From contig OW285195.1 of the NCBI GenBank assembly GCA_935421135.1, forward strand, positions 2,914,001-2,978,000: a stretch of DNA of 64,000 nt, written 5' to 3'. Shown here piece after piece: positions 1-14,500 of the stretch. Each line of letters begins with the position of its first letter. The stretch's first letter is position 1. The position numbers and the translations under genes were made by a program. The notes under the pieces are model-generated. The model did no database searches, was not told the DNA's origin, and was given only the letters and a program-made list of their open reading frames with translations. The DNA is from Bugulina stolonifera. Taxonomy: Eukaryota > Bryozoa > Gymnolaemata > Cheilostomatida > Bugulidae.

Positions 1-1174
1 CGCAATTCTCGCATTGTAGAGTGTCAGCTAGAGTATGTACGCTTGTGTATGATCGTATACAAGGTGAGAGTACAGTGTTGTATTACTGTATTACAAGTAG
101 TTATACATGTATGTCATGTAGATGTGCAACAGCCCCTTCGAGTTAGCCTAGGTTCCTAGATTTAAAAAATAGTTCTAGAGACAATGACACGCATACCACC
201 TATCTGTAGAGAGCTTGGAACCTAAGCTAAGGTTAGTCTGGTGGCAATTGTGGGCTAACTTTTCAACAGTTGTGTACAATTTATTAGCACTAATAATATT
301 GATATAAAACAACTACTGTAGACTCGCATTGTAACCATAAGGAGCCAAAATGTCGAAATTAGTTTTTTTACTTCCCGAGGAGAATTGAGGACGCGATTAC
401 TATTGGCTAATTATATTGAGATAATTTTAGAATTTTAGAATATACAGTAAATATATATACTTATGTATGTCTATGTATATACTATATAGATAGAGTGTAT
501 AATGTTTTATAGTAAAGTTGGACCCCGACTAAATAGAGGAGTAATTAGACAAGACTGAGACTATCATACAGCAGCATGTCAATTAGCTAACATAATAGAA
601 TTAGGAACTGGTCAAGTGACATGAATAGATATGGTGTATAATACAATCAAGGTTCATTGATTGACTTGTGTAATAATACCCTTTTATTCCTAAACCAATA
701 ACTGCCAATCATATGGGTGCATATTGTATTATTATTATTTACACTGACAACAAAGAGGAGGTAATTCCTAGTCTAATAAGAAATTTGTAACAGCATGGTA
801 ACACAACTCCCAGTATGAAATAAGAAAGTACTACTAATGTGGTAGCACAACTCTTGTTTAGTGTTTACTATTACCAGTGGTGTATAGTTCTTATTTCAAA
901 CACATAATTGATTATCATTAAGGGAACGATAACTTCAAAATATTCTGATGGCCACAAATTGTGCCAGTTTACTAACAAGTCCATTACTCACTGCACCACC
1001 CCAGCATGAACAACAGTATACCTCTCCTCAATATAGATATGACTGTACATGCCCTACTACTATCTACATGTGACAGTAGTTAAATGAAATCTGCACCAAT
1101 TTAAATCCTATCAACTACTATCTGCAACTAATATAAATTGTCAACTAATGAGTTACAGTTTGAGAAGTTTTCAA
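1..1174. other. non-coding stretch, no gene seen
   Basis: AT-rich sequence with short TATA-like runs around 440-500 and no open frame that reads like protein on either strand. It lies downstream of the last exon-like segment of the minus-strand candidate gene, so it may hold that gene's 3' flank. Confidence 0.4.
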
Positions 1175-4100
1175 TTAGAGATGAAAGGGGTGGGATGAGC
1201 AGTTCCCAGAGAGACAAGTTGGCAGGTCATCAACTCCTGTCACCTCTATCTCTCCTTCCTCAATAAAGTGTTCAATGAACTCATTAGGGTTACATAAGAG
1301 GTGAACAGATTTGTAGGAGAGTAGTGACAGATGCAACTAGACATGAAATCACATACTAGAGTGTCAGTGCAGCTGCAGAAGTTGTCCCCTCTATTATACA
1401 GGAAATGGTGCTGCCACCAATAGCCAAGGTAATAGTACACTAATGTAATAGGAGAGAATAAAGAGTAGCATTCTACCAGGTAATAGATAAGGGAGTCACT
1501 ATTGACTGTGACAATATCATAGAAATCCCTTCACACTAGAGCCCATCAGGGATGACAACTCCAAAATCCAAAACTAAACTGGCCATCATTATGATTGCAC
1601 AGATACTCAGTCTGAATTGATAAATGGAGCATATACAATATATCAATGATATATTGTATATGCTCCAATGCTACACATCTCTACTATATATAGTATCTAC
1701 ACTGTATTATGGTATCTAGCTATCTACACTGTACTATAATACAGCTTCTACATAATGTATTCTTATTACAGGACTGCTAGTCGATACAATTCATATAATA
1801 ACGTCACAAGTACACTACATACAACATGTAGGCCTACATGTAAGTACATGCAACATGTACGTGTAAGTGCATGCAACATGTAAGTACATACACCATGTAC
1901 GTGTAAGTGTATGTGCTATTAATACGACTTGAAGTAGAAGAGAGGAAGTCGTCATAGAAATTGTTGCAGATTTCACCAAACACCAATGAGGGCTGCCTTC
2001 ATGATATTAGTTATTAAACTTTGTAGTGGACAAGTCATCAGCTTGAATGATTTTAATGATATACAAAGCTGCCTATACAAAGATCTACCATGATTTTATA
2101 CTGCCCAGCATAGTATTTCTATACATAACACACATTCCTTGGCATGGCATTCAAGGGGTCAGTTGGTGCAGACCTCAGGACAACTGGGTTCTGCCAGACT
2201 GGGTTACACTTTCCCTTTCATCTTTTGGTGATTAGATAATCATCTAGCACCTTGTATACAATATCACAGAATGTGATGCAATAAAGCAGTCAGGGCCACA
2301 TCAGTAAACACAGAATACTAAATAATAGACATACTGGGGTTTCATTTACTGTACATTACCCTCAAATAGAGGGTGCCAAAAACAAACCTACATTGTATAT
2401 GATCATGATAGGTGCAAAATCCAACCTTTTTATTAGTTGCAATGAATCTTGGTGAATTTTAGTATAGTTGAGTATATCTACTTCTGTTTATGGACCGTAA
2501 TAATATCTCTGCGTTGAGACGAGGCCAGTATAATATACTTGGACACATGTTGTAGTCGTACCTGAAGGTAGACACTATGACAGCCTATCATTTACATGTA
2601 CGTTATAATGAGACTGGACCCTAGTGGGTGACACATTGCATATGAAATTGAAGAAGACAGTTTATGTAATAATTCAGTTGTGACACAGTACCACTGTATA
2701 TATAGATTGTAATTAAAGGTATTGTAGCATGTATAGCTTGTAGACCTAGTAACGTAGTAGATACCTACACTGTACGATATCTACACTGCAACATACCTAC
2801 ACTGTACAAAGTATTGTATACTTACACTCTGTATTTCTACACTGCACAACATGTACATGTACACAATAAAAGAGTTGATCTAACCATTATGCACAAATTA
2901 ATTAAATATGATTTACCATAATAACATCTTATCAACTCCATCACTTATCAAATCGGAAGATGTAAGTTCCCAAACACTTCACCTCAAGCATAGGGTAGTA
3001 AAGGTACCCAACCCTAACATCGTAAAAGTCTATACATATTCACAGTCTAGCAGATGAATTGAAAACCATCTTTAATATTCAAATTGAATTATTATAAATT
3101 TGAAGGTGTGTTTGCAGGATTGGCAGGTGAAAGCTAATTGCTCATTCACCAAATAACAAATGTCTCTAGAAATATGACTGCTAGGGAGGAGGTAGACAGG
3201 CCTTGTCAACAGGGAGGTAGATGTACAGTAACTCTCATCATTTACTTGACTATAACTAACTGTGATGTGTACTAGCTGCCATAAGGCAAATTATCACTCT
3301 ATTCTATTCTAAATGGACTCACTGTCTCACAGTTTACTAAATATTAGGGTAGTGGTGTAGAGACTACTCAATCTTTCATCTAAAGTGATGCAGAACTAAG
3401 GCTAATGTTTCTGCAATACACAAATTAATTCAGACAATCTTGTTGATATATTTAGAAACTAATGGCAAAGCATCCTCCTATCTTTTATATTGTTTTAATT
3501 CTTGACTTCCACTCTGTTATCTGACATTCAACCACTTTATATCACCTGCCAGGAGTGTCTGTCACACAAGGGGCACCTGTTGTTTATTCATCACTTATAA
3601 ATACTATTAAAACAGACAGGGGAGACAAAGCTAGCTAATTATACTTTGTCAAAAATACATAATTTCATAGCTATAATAAATTTGTAGCTGTATCTAGCAG
3701 ACTAGGAACAGATATAATTATGTGTATTAGGACTACCATCTACACGTATATAAGTTGGCATATCAGTCTGTCACCAAGTCAGTGTGTATATAATGGTGGT
3801 CAAATAATTACCCCTATCTGTATCCACCACTGATTAGCATGTATGACTCACTGGAAGCAAGTTACAGACCGGAGTCATCTCCCCATACAGTCAATCCTTT
3901 GGTGTGGTGCAATAATATGTAGGGCCTACATATTAACAATACATTTTTAGCTTGTCTTATGATAGTCTTTGCTACACTGCATGTTGTGCGATAATATATT
4001 TATGTTTTATAATACACTGCTAGTCGTTCGATTTTAGGCTTTTCAGTATTATGTTATCAAATCACAACCAGAGAGTAGACAACTCCAACCCCTTGGTGAT

Positions 4101-7100
4101 GGTATAAGCAAACAATTTCCCTCAACAGGAAGTTAGTCTTATGCTATTGTTGTTAGTATAATGAATATAATATTAGCATGGAGTTTCTACATAACAGGCA
4201 CCTCTTTGTAAACTAGTGTGCATACCTTTAGAATGACTGCTTTCCCACACAAATATATAATATTATAGAAGTTTACACAATGCAGGCTTGTAATGTACAA
4301 GCAACATGTACATCTAAGTGCACTAACAAAATAATAATATCTACTTGTATATTTATTATATTCGGTTTCATGGAGTGAAACTGTAATTTATGGCCACACA
4401 AGTTAATTAAATGTCACAAATTTAGACATATTTTTGCTTCCCATTTCTAAATTTGCCAGACCACAACTTCAATGGCTTCAAAAAAAGTTTCAACACATGA
4501 AATATTGTCAACAATTAATTACTAAGATTTCACTGCTATTCAAAAGACAGGTAACAGGGCCCTATGTAATGTACTGAATTAGTCTAGGAATACATGGTGG
4601 GGTTTGAGGCTAAAACTAGAGAAAACTAAATGCCACCATTTTAATAATGATAAGAATAATCGATATCATCTGAATTTATATAGGGAAAAAGACTTATACT
4701 ATTATGACATACATAAAATAACCAAATGATGCTAACTAACAGAATATCTATATACTATATACTTGCAGGACTGAGTAGCCACTGGGCACTGGAGAAAATG
4801 GCTGGACGAGTAATGCACACCCATAACAAATATATACATTTACAACCTTATTGCAATTTGGCACGATTATACTATCACGCTTTGTTTATTTTTAATCCTT
4901 GGCATTAATATTGCTTTGGTTAGTTGATCCCAAAAACTACCCCTGCAATACTGTACTATCACAATATCATAGTATCGAACATGCTGATTATCTCAGCAGA
5001 AATAGTAAAGAGCACCTTCCCTCTGTAAATTATCAGATCTCCAAGTGGAGTCTCCAAAAGTAGGTCCTCTGTAACATATAACTCACTACTCAGGTGCCCC
5101 TGGCACATGCAATGACATGTTAATCAGGTGCCCCTCACCTGCAACAACTGTACAGACACCAGAGAGAACCTGCCTTACCTTGAGCATAGTCTGATTGTTG
5201 GTTTCCCATTGCCACTGCATCTTCCATAAACTATCGCATATTATAGCTCTAAGTTACTCCACCATCTCAATATAGAGGCATATGATGGACTGATGTACAG
5301 TATACGCAGGTAAATGTATGATATACCGCAGGTATTCTACGCGGGCAATTCGACACCAACACAGCTATTACCCAAGAGAAGAATGTTACACAAGTAATGT
5401 AAACAAGTGAGGCACCTCCAGTCCTACACAAGCCCCTGTACTAAATCACATCTAGTCTGATACTTCACTAATGATACACAAATCTAGCAAAAAATATTAG
5501 AGAATCCTTAGCCCCAGGCCTATTGTAGTAAACAGCGGGTGGGATAGATAATGCCCCACCCATTGCCTTAACATACCAGAGGCTAAGTAATCCAAGTCCC
5601 GCCTCAATGGCTATATCTTATTACATTCAAGATAACATGCATTGCTTTTATCCATGTGTCTTTCATTTGTTCACTTTAATTTTCCTAACTTGTGACTCAA
5701 CACAAAACTGAACGCAAAGAAGAACCAAAGGTTACTATTTTATTGTCTGCTAAGTTGTTAGCCAATGATCATATAGGCCTACAATGTAAGCCAATAGCCT
5801 TATTGATAAGCTGGTAGTATAAAAGTAATAAATTCACTGAAGACTAAATTTTTGTGAAATCATTCTCCAAGATCTTGAGCAGAATTTAGAATTGTAGCGC
5901 CTGAACCAATAAAAAGTGTGAGCTGTTATAATCACAACCACACTGTCCCGTTGACCCTTTGACCACCTCATGATTGCTGCCAGGTTTTATGAGTTGTCTC
6001 CACCTACCGGCACTGGGCTACTAGTGTTACACAAGGTGCAGAACTAACCACAACTAAAGCAAGTGAATACATACAGGAGTTCTCTAATTAAAGCCAGAAA
6101 TACTTCAAAGTTTCAAAGACTTCAATCAAATCTGAGATCAGGTAAACAAGCTGGGAATGTAAAAATTTATGTTGCAACAATCTGGGTGTAGCATAAGAGC
6201 TAGGTATGGAATGCAGAATTTAGCCTTTGCTTTGAACTGAATCAAGGGTCACCTATCTGCCAGCCTACTTATGGCGGAGGGTGCTCAGTCTTTACTCTTT
6301 TAGAATCATGCTGAATATTGACATCATCAAGTGGTTAATTTACATTAAGAGTTAAATAAACAAAACAAGCAATAAACATTAATTGAGCAGCCACACTTTG
6401 AGGTTTCATGTTACAGGGGTGAATAAAGTACCCCTAGTATCTAAGGGGGTGGAAAAGGTACTCTTATGATCTAAACTGGTAGATAACCTATGTTCCCAAT
6501 ATGGGTTGAGTGTGCCTGGAATTCCCCTCTCCTCTCATTAAATCAAAGGCTACAGCAGAAATTGCATAACTAGTGTTGTTAGTTTACAAAAAAATAAACC
6601 AAACAGACAGAAATGTTCATCAAATAGTCCTCATGGTGGACAAAAGGCAGATAATAATCTCAACCTCTATAGAGTGGACTAAAGTACAGCAAGTGAAGGA
6701 GTGGAAAGAAAAAGGGGAGACGACATTCACCTCAGAAACAAATCAACATCTTCTGATGATATAGTTGAGAGAGTGGCACACATATCTGTACTGGAGTTGT
6801 CTTCTCAATAGCAACAATACAAACAAACCAGATCAGCAGGGATTCTCATTAAAGTTTTCATTATTTTAATTATGTAATAATTACACTATGATTAATTATA
6901 CTACGATTATTTGTAATATAATTTGCACAGCTTAAGCTAATGGTCTGTACCTACTTGCATGCAATGCTATTTGATCACATGTGGTAAAGTATTATAACTT
7001 TACCTGTATTTCAGCATTACTGCTATTTTCTCTCCCTAAGTGTGTATCCTTTTTCAGCTGAGATCTTACTCCTAATACCATGTCATTAGTGGAGGGGTGA

Positions 7101-8514
7101 AGAAAGCCCCAACAGCAACCATTTACAGAAGAGAAAAAACTATTCTACTACCATATTTCCAGGCCAGTCAAAAGTAAACTTTTCAGAAAGACGAGTAGAT
7201 GCTAAATAGGAATGAGGGTCAAAGATTGCTCCCTCAAGTAAGTATTGCTGAGTAACACAGACTCTGTTAGTATATACATATAATAAACATGGGGTAATTA
7301 CTGTGTACTTGTTATTGCATTACTGGACATGATAATAAACAATACCTCATTATTATTATACTAGTGCCCCAATCCCCAACTTCACCCAACAATAGAATGA
7401 AAGTACACAAGCAGATACTAACAAGTACCTGCTAATACTATACAGTACCTGCTAAGGCCATACAGCATACATATTATCATCTATTAATCAGCTTTCTATT
7501 CTACCAGATACAAAACATCTTTAACTACCAGATTATATTTATAGTAATTCTACCCTCCATTTGTGGGATTTTGCTAAATGCTAATTTTAAATACTAAGTC
7601 TGTATAATGTGTATTTGGACTTCATACAAATGTACTGATACATGTAGGCCTATACAGTTATTTATTTTATTACCATACCTATTGACATGTACATACACAC
7701 AAGCACACATTACACATACAATGCACATGCATACACATACATTATATATGTATATAATTATACTATTGTGCTGGAAGTTGTATTCCAAGTCATGTAGTGT
7801 TACACTAAATGCACTATAGATTGTTGGAGTTGTGACTGTTTGACTTTACAACACATAAAAGAGGGCAACTCCAAGTGTTAAGCAATGCATTTCTATACTA
7901 TTCTATAATATGTAGGCCTACAACATGTACTTATATCTCAATTGTAAGTTAAAGTGTTATTATAGTACAATGTATCCAACTAGTACAACTCATGTATACA
8001 TACATTGTATGATCTAGAAAGTAGTAGAAGCTGTCTGAATAGTTCACATATACATAGGTACATGTACATACGTACTGTAGGCCTACATACAATGTATATA
8101 TACCAGTGTTCTAGGGACACCAGCACTCCGTACGTACATGCACATGTTAGTATACAATGTACCTGATGAAACAAGACTTGGCATGAAGTGTGTAAGGTAG
8201 CCTGAGTGCTAATACATAAGCACTCGGGTTAGTTAGTAGCTCCCCTATTGGTATTTAAAACTTTTAGGTCTGCAGCCTATATTCTACAAAGTGCTGCCTT
8301 AGGTCTATTCATAGGAGTATAAAGTTTACTTGTGCAGAAGGTACATAGTTAGGTAGGTGACACTGCAAACAGGTAACTGACAGGTGGGTACTATACCTTA
8401 ATAGTTTCCTGAATAGAGTACTGACTGGGGGCTGTCACTGAGGAGCTGGCCATACTGACACCACTAGCGCTACTTGGTGGTCGGCTTGTTGATCTGGGTG
8501 TGGCCATATCTAAT
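1175..8514 (-). CDS. putative multi-exon gene of unknown function (exon-like segments)
   Basis: I do not recognise this protein. Several minus-strand segments are open, read like protein and are bounded by splice-like signals. Segment 8514-8397 begins MATPRSTSRPPSS, is Ser/Pro-rich and ends at AAG|GTATAG. Segment 7232-7152 reads GAIFDPHSYLAST..FTFDWPGNM. Segment 6785-6731 contains SSEDVDLFL. Segment 5230-5179 ends at a strong GTAAGG donor. Segment 2561-2482 contains HVSKYIILASSQRR. Segment 1992 downwards contains GEICNNFYDDFLS. Segment 1336-1175 contains NPNEFIEHFIEEGEIE and ends in TAA. Phases agree between 8397 and 7232, between 6731 and 5230 and between 5179 and 2561. They fail between 7152 and 6785, and 2482 to 1992 is unresolved, so exons are missing or some calls are wrong. 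The 7232-7152 segment also has good splice signals on the plus strand, which is a competing reading. Confidence 0.33.
1626..1666. repeat. perfect 20-bp inverted repeat (hairpin)
   Basis: Positions 1626-1645 are the exact reverse complement of 1647-1666, with one base between. The tip is AT-rich (TATATCA/TGATATA) and both ends are GGAGC/GCTCC. It could be a foldback repeat remnant; no promoter or coding signal is attached. Confidence 0.75.
2562..5178. other. intron-like stretch, nothing recognisable
   Basis: About 2.6 kb between two exon-like segments of the left candidate gene. There are short TACAC/TGTAC runs near 2750-2860 and one GACAACTCC motif at 4078, but no convincing exon, RNA gene or transposon end. 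Confidence 0.35.
7683..7745. repeat. CA/TA-rich simple sequence
   Basis: Degenerate run of ACACAC, CATAC and CATGCATAC. Open frames across it on both strands are rich in Cys, Tyr, Thr and His and are artefacts of the simple sequence. Confidence 0.6.
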
Positions 8515-9067
8515 CTGTAAAGATCATACGTAATACATGGGTACATGGTATTAGTGCTTATGCACACTGCATATCACTAGAGACGGGAGTTATCTACTTT
8601 CTACACATTGTAAACAAATAACTCCCATCTCAAGAGAATAACTCCGCAACCTCTTGAACTTGTCTGGATCGCAAATAAAAATCCTAAGATGGTGGCTCGG
8701 TCTCAGAAGCAAGAGTTGTCTATCTGATATTTTGCCTGAATGGACAGACCGGTGGTGTGTTTGCATCCCTGCAGCAGAAGCGGGCTAAAAAAATCTAGAG
8801 CAAGTTGGTTTGTACTTGAATACTAGGTGGTAGTGAGGGTAAGTATAGCCTACTAAGTACTATGCCTAAATTAGTTGAAGTGTACATGCACATGTATATC
8901 CTAAGCTATTATACAAAGCTATTAATATTTAACATTAATTTGAACACAATGTATTTACAATGAGATAGTGAATTACAACTTCAAAGTAGCCCACAACATG
9001 TATGAGCTCAGGTTAGAGCATATGCCAACACAAACATGATAGATTCCAGACATTAATAAAACATTAA

Positions 9068-9099
9068 CCCCCCCCCCCCCCCTCTCCCCTCCCCTCCCC
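9068..9099. repeat. poly-C tract followed by CCCT repeats
   Basis: Fifteen consecutive C residues at 9068-9082, followed by TCTCCCCTCCCCTCCCC. The minus strand therefore has four closely spaced G-runs and could form a G-quadruplex. Homopolymer length may be inexact in the assembly. Confidence 0.8.
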
Positions 9100-9480
9100 A
9101 TCTCTCATGGTTTACTAGGAAAAGCATCAATATATAACATGTAATAAAACATGATGTATTAGACACTCCTATACAGGACATTACAGAAGGTTAGGGGGTC
9201 AATGCCCTGAGAAACTTCACAGTCATGGCCCTTGAATGCCCTTTATAGAACAACCACATAACATGAGCATATGCTACAGTAGTGTACTAGACAGAGGATA
9301 CAGTGCTCGAGTATACACATGCTAGTTGACATGTAGAATTATCCTCTCTTGTTTCCATTCTGAGATGAAATAGGAGCGGATAACTCCCAATTATAATCAA
9401 TATCCTACATAATACGATGTATGCTAGTGCTACTAAGCACCAATTAGGCCTGCATGTAACTGTAGAGGTAATACACTCAC

Positions 9481-9536
9481 CAGTTATACATTTAGATGAC
9501 TATCTCTCTGTCTGGTCTGGTAGCTCTCAGTCAACT
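9481..9536 (-). other. candidate non-coding 5' exon
   Basis: On the minus strand this 56-bp segment follows a TTTTACAG acceptor and ends at a strong GTGAGT donor. Its only open frame meets a stop before the donor, so it could only be untranslated. It would be an alternative leader exon for the segment beginning at 8514, which has its own good TTTACAG acceptor. Confidence 0.22.
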
Positions 9537-10127
9537 CTGTAAAATATCAACAGATTCATGTAAGATTAGACTTCTATTAATTAAATACATAATTAGTAGA
9601 CACAGTCAGCTAATCTGTTACATAATTATATTAATAATGATTCTTATTAATAACATTATAATAAAACTAAATGTTTCAATGCATGTTACAGTACATGTAC
9701 TCCTACATGTCAGGCGGGAATGAACTAAATACGTACACCAGTGCATATGCATGTACACGTTAGTACATGTATGTGTATGTTTAGCTGGTATGTAGAGTCT
9801 AGCTATATGCACATATACATGTAGTAGAACCCCATAGCTATATGTGTGGCAGCAAAATGACATGCTGCTTCTGTTACATAACAACTGTTTGTACCAGCAT
9901 CATAATAAATATAAAGCTTTCACATTGCATTATGTATGCATTGTGATGTACAAATACGAGAGAAGATTATTCCAAATAATAACACGTAATAAAATGAAAC
10001 TTTCTAATATGCCATATCCACAGCCGATATAGTGCAGACCTATTTATTTTCCCTAAGGGTACTACATACAGTATACACTATACAGGGGGACTTTCTACAC
10101 TCCTGCGGGTGAGAGTTGGGCCTGACA

Positions 10128-10275
10128 TATACATACAATACACACCACACATATACATACAATACTCACCACACATATACATAGGCCTACAATACACACA
10201 CATGTACTGTAGGTACACCAATACATACAATACACACACATGTACTGTAAGTACACATATACATACAATACACAC
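10128..10275. repeat. imperfect tandem repeat, ACATACAATACACACC type
   Basis: Repeated ACATACAATACACAC and ACATATACAT units, interrupted by ATGTACTGTAGGTACAC blocks. Apparent reading frames on both strands are repeats of Tyr/Cys/Met or Ile/Tyr/Thr and carry no coding meaning. Confidence 0.7.
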
Positions 10276-10995
10276 CATGTACTGTAGGTAGATAAGCTAA
10301 AGGCTAACTAAATCCTGCTGACTTAGTAGTCAGCAGGTAGTAGTTGCTTCATTATAATTAGACTTGGTATCTTGGACAGTAAGAAGGGGAGGGGTACAGC
10401 TACAGTGTCACCGTCCCCTACCCATTATCTCATTGTAACTCCACAGCACAGTCCTACTACAGTATGCAGTACTAGTACTACACACTAGTACTAGTACTGG
10501 GTACCTGAATACAGTAGAACAAGATGGAGAAAGTTGCAAATCAATGGGCTTCCAGCATTTCTAACACCTGGCTTAGGATATCTAAAGACTGTTTACTATA
10601 TAATTATATTAATTATCCTCTATATATATTAATTATCATATGCACTAATTACATGTGTATAACATAACAAGCTATCTGAGTAGTGGTAAGTGTAGAGATA
10701 ATGGACATAATTTAGAGCTGTACATTGTATGTTATCATAATTCCTATCAGTTTATAGGGGAGACAATTCCACATAGAGTTTACTAGTCTATCTATAGGCC
10801 TACTGTTAGTAGACCCTACACTGTATAATATGTACTAGTACATGTATCTGTGTATTGGTGAATGTGGTATAGAATTTATAGAGTAGAAATCATGGTATCC
10901 ATTGGCAAGGATGCAAAAGTGAAATTGTGTTTTCTACTAGCCTGGGAGAGGGTGACAGTGTGAGCAGCGAGCACTCAATATAGCATATAAATACA

Positions 10996-11115
10996 TTTGT
11001 ACATGTAGGTAAATACATGTACATGTAGGTAAATACATGTACATGTAGGTAAATACATGTACATGTAGGTAAATACATGTACATGTAGGTAAATACATGT
11101 ACATGTAGGTAAAGA
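10996..11115. repeat. 20-bp minisatellite, about 6 copies
   Basis: Six nearly identical 20-bp units of ACATGTAGGTAAATACATGT. The unit is rich in the self-complementary ACATGT, so neighbouring units can pair with one another. Confidence 0.9.
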
Positions 11116-11204
11116 GACAAAATGGTCATTTCCCATAAAGATTTAGGATTCGAAGAAATCGGTCTTAGAGCTGCAAAGTTACCCTCATCATACAGCTGTA
11201 CAAC

Positions 11205-11592
11205 AGGGTGGCTTGTGGGTGCCCAGAGAACAGCAGGTGGGTGCCCAGAGGAGAGCAGATGGGTGCTGACAAGACAGCAGGTGGGTGCTGACAGGTCAGC
11301 AGGTAGGTGCTGACAAGACAGCAGGTGGGTACTAGCAGGCCTGCAGGTGGGTGCTGACAGGTCAGCAGGTTGGTGCTGACAAGACAGCAGGTGGGTGCTG
11401 ACAGGTCTGCAGGTAGGTGTTGACAGGTCAGCAGGTTGGAGCTGACAGGTCAGCAGACCGGTGCTGACAGGTCAGCAGGTGGGTACTAACAGGTCTGCAG
11501 ACAGGTGCTGACAGGTCTGCAGGTGGGTGCTGACAGGTCAGCAGGTTGGTGCTGACAGGGCAGCAGGTGGGTGCTGACAGGTCAGCAGGTTT
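11205..11592. repeat. 22-bp GC-rich minisatellite, about 17 copies
   Basis: Tandem units of GGGTGCTGACAGGTCAGCAG with point variants (AAGACAG, GGTCTGC). GC content is much higher than in the flanks. Each unit holds the short inverted repeat CTGACAGGTCAG, so the array can fold into a row of small hairpins. Open frames exist on both strands because the unit lacks stop codons; they are not taken as genes. Confidence 0.9.
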
Positions 11593-14500
11593 ATTACTGC
11601 AAGTATTGGTGTATCTTTCACTCATAAATACCTCTACTTCAGTAGAGTTGCTGTAAAATGTATGTTTGTTTTATAACTGACAGTAAAATCTGCATAAACC
11701 AAAAGGTGATAGGGAGATGGAATGCTGTCCAAAGGGTCAGTCAAGCTAATAACCAGACTAGCAATAAAAGTATTACAGTTGGAAATTAGCTTCCCCTAAA
11801 TCAAAAGCCTGTGCTATGAAGTTGAGTTTCAAAAATATCAGTTTAGTAAACACTTTCTCACACTCTAAAACTGGTTTATTGGTATTTATTGCTATAGAGG
11901 AAAGGACCAACTGTGAACCAAAATTCATGAGGAATAAATTTAAGGACACTAGTTTTTCAATGATAACAGTAAAAATTCACAAATCTTATACGTGTTTACA
12001 ACTAATTTCAGTCCTTTTAAAAAGCCGGAGACATTGAATACAGACATGATAGTTATAATTATAGTGACAAAGTTGATCATAGAGTAAAATATGGTGGTAA
12101 ATCCTGAGCATAGACTAGTAGGGGCAGACTGACAACAGTATAAATGTGGAGCCATGTCATACTCCATAATATGATTATTATTATTCAATATAGTGTACTA
12201 GTACTGTGTATACTGTTATGTTTGTGACTCAAAGCTATGAAAAGTCTATCAAAGGTCAAACTGTCACCAGAGGTCATCAAAGTTATACACATGAGATTCT
12301 AGCTACCATTCGGTTGACAAGGTGAAAGGTCAGCTTTCGAAATAATATACCGATATCATGGCAATGTTTATTTGTACCAAGGAGCAGCTGTCAGTTGTGA
12401 ATGAATAGTGGGGTTGCCAAAACAGACAGTGAATAATTCTAGGAGTGATCAACTTTGGACACTGATGCTTGCCATGTATGTCTTCCTTCCTGCTGATAGA
12501 GACCATTTCTCAAATAGCAGTCAGAGCTGGAATCCCGCAAATGTGTTTAAAGTTTCCACTTACACATTTACCAAATATCAGTTTTCAACTGTCTCTTTCA
12601 AACAGCACCTGAATTATTGTGGCAGTCAGATATTATGAACTATTTGTGAGATGTGCACTCCCTCATAAAAACAGGTAGATCGTCATTGATTAATCAAAGT
12701 ATAGGATGCTACCACATTGGAATCACCCCCCATGATATAGGCCTATTATATTACATAAGGTGATCTACTTTTACCACTGTTATAGTGATAAGGTTGGTAG
12801 CATTTTTTAAATAGAGTGTTGCGACCACATGAGCTGCGAATGCCATCACAGACCTGGGAGTTTATGGCAAAGGGATATCCAGGCAGTACATGTACATAAC
12901 ATACAGACCACAGGATCTGGGGTCCTAATAAAAACGAACCATTTACCACAAACTCCCACCATACAATGTAATCAGTTGATCATTTGATAATCAGACACAT
13001 GATTTGACAATGATAGTTGTGAGCTGAACCGAGAGTGGAGCCAAAGAAATAAATACTGAAAAGTCAGGCCTTGATCATACCCTATAATATATAAATATAA
13101 TTCCATTTACACACAAACAGAGGTTACACAATGGTTGTGAATCACATAGGCCTACAGTGCTAAATAGCATTCTATAGCCTCAGTACCATTGCTAGCAGAG
13201 GTAGTCAGCTAGAGTACAGGCAGCATCCATGAGTCATAAGTTAGAAATAAATATATTCTACCAACTACACTACTAGGGATCAATAGTCACACTGGATATT
13301 CTATTAGCAGATATTAGTGACATTGTGTGCTTCAATTTAGAAATTCGTTTGAAATACAACCAGGAATATTGATCTACTGGTACTAAATCTAACATCTCAA
13401 GTACCTGCATGAGGTTACAGAGCTAACTTTGTAGTATAAACTGAAGTAATTAAGTAGGTGTACTAATTATATCTACTGACTCTCTGTGTGAATCACACGG
13501 TGGCAGCAGTCGTCGGCAGCTATTATACCCTCCAATGCATTCTGGGTGTGTACAGATGAACATTGGGAGTGACTCATTCAAACAGAACCAAGTTTGATAC
13601 ATAAATATTGTAATTAATGTAACTTCAATAATATATTAAATCAAGGGAGAGACTCACAACAATAAGGAAATAAAGTTCTGTTAGTTTTAGCAGTATTTTA
13701 ATATTTCAATTGTGTTGCCAAATTTTGAAAAGATAGAGGTTATAATTTATCTAAAAAATTTAGAAAATACAAGCTCAACTACTATTTGTAATAAAAATAG
13801 GCCTACAGATTTAAAAAAATGGGGAGCTTACAGTTCACAGGGGTGCAAGTCGTGACACCTTGCAGCAGAATAACTAACCACAAAGAAGAAATAAATATCT
13901 ATATTCACCTCCATAATATTTGCAATGTTTGATCAGTTTGGGAACAAAGACACAGATAAATGATGTCTTTTATGGGACAGAAACATCTGCTTGTGGCAAA
14001 CATTAAAGTTGCTATCAGATATTGAGATGATGGGAGTGATGGGATATTGGGAGGAATTTCACAGTTTCACTCTCCATTACAAATTCATACAACTACGTGT
14101 ACTACCACAACAGATGACCAATAGCTTCACTCCCGTCCCAGTTTCCAGTTAGAAGTGCTACTTTATACACTATTTTCATAGACCGAGATTCTTGCTGGAA
14201 TTTCGGATTGGAGATTCATCCAAAAATAAACGAAGAAGCTAACTTCTCCTGCTTCAACTTTTACAAGAGCTAAGGTTATCCACAGCAGCTTCATCTCGTC
14301 AGTGTACTTTTACTACTAGTATACAATTACCACTGCTAGTGTTGTATAAATACTACATGTAGTACTGTTACTCTTACTGATACTATTACTACTAGTACTA
14401 TGTTACCTTTCACTTACTGTTAGTAGACACCCTAGTAGCTGCTACCCCAGCTGTCACCCTGCACCCTAAAGTGATGACACAAACAGCTGCTAGCAGCCAG

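Noticed and set aside
10996..11592. CRISPR-like array
   Set aside because: Repeats are head to tail with no unique spacers, and the genome is animal; these are minisatellites.
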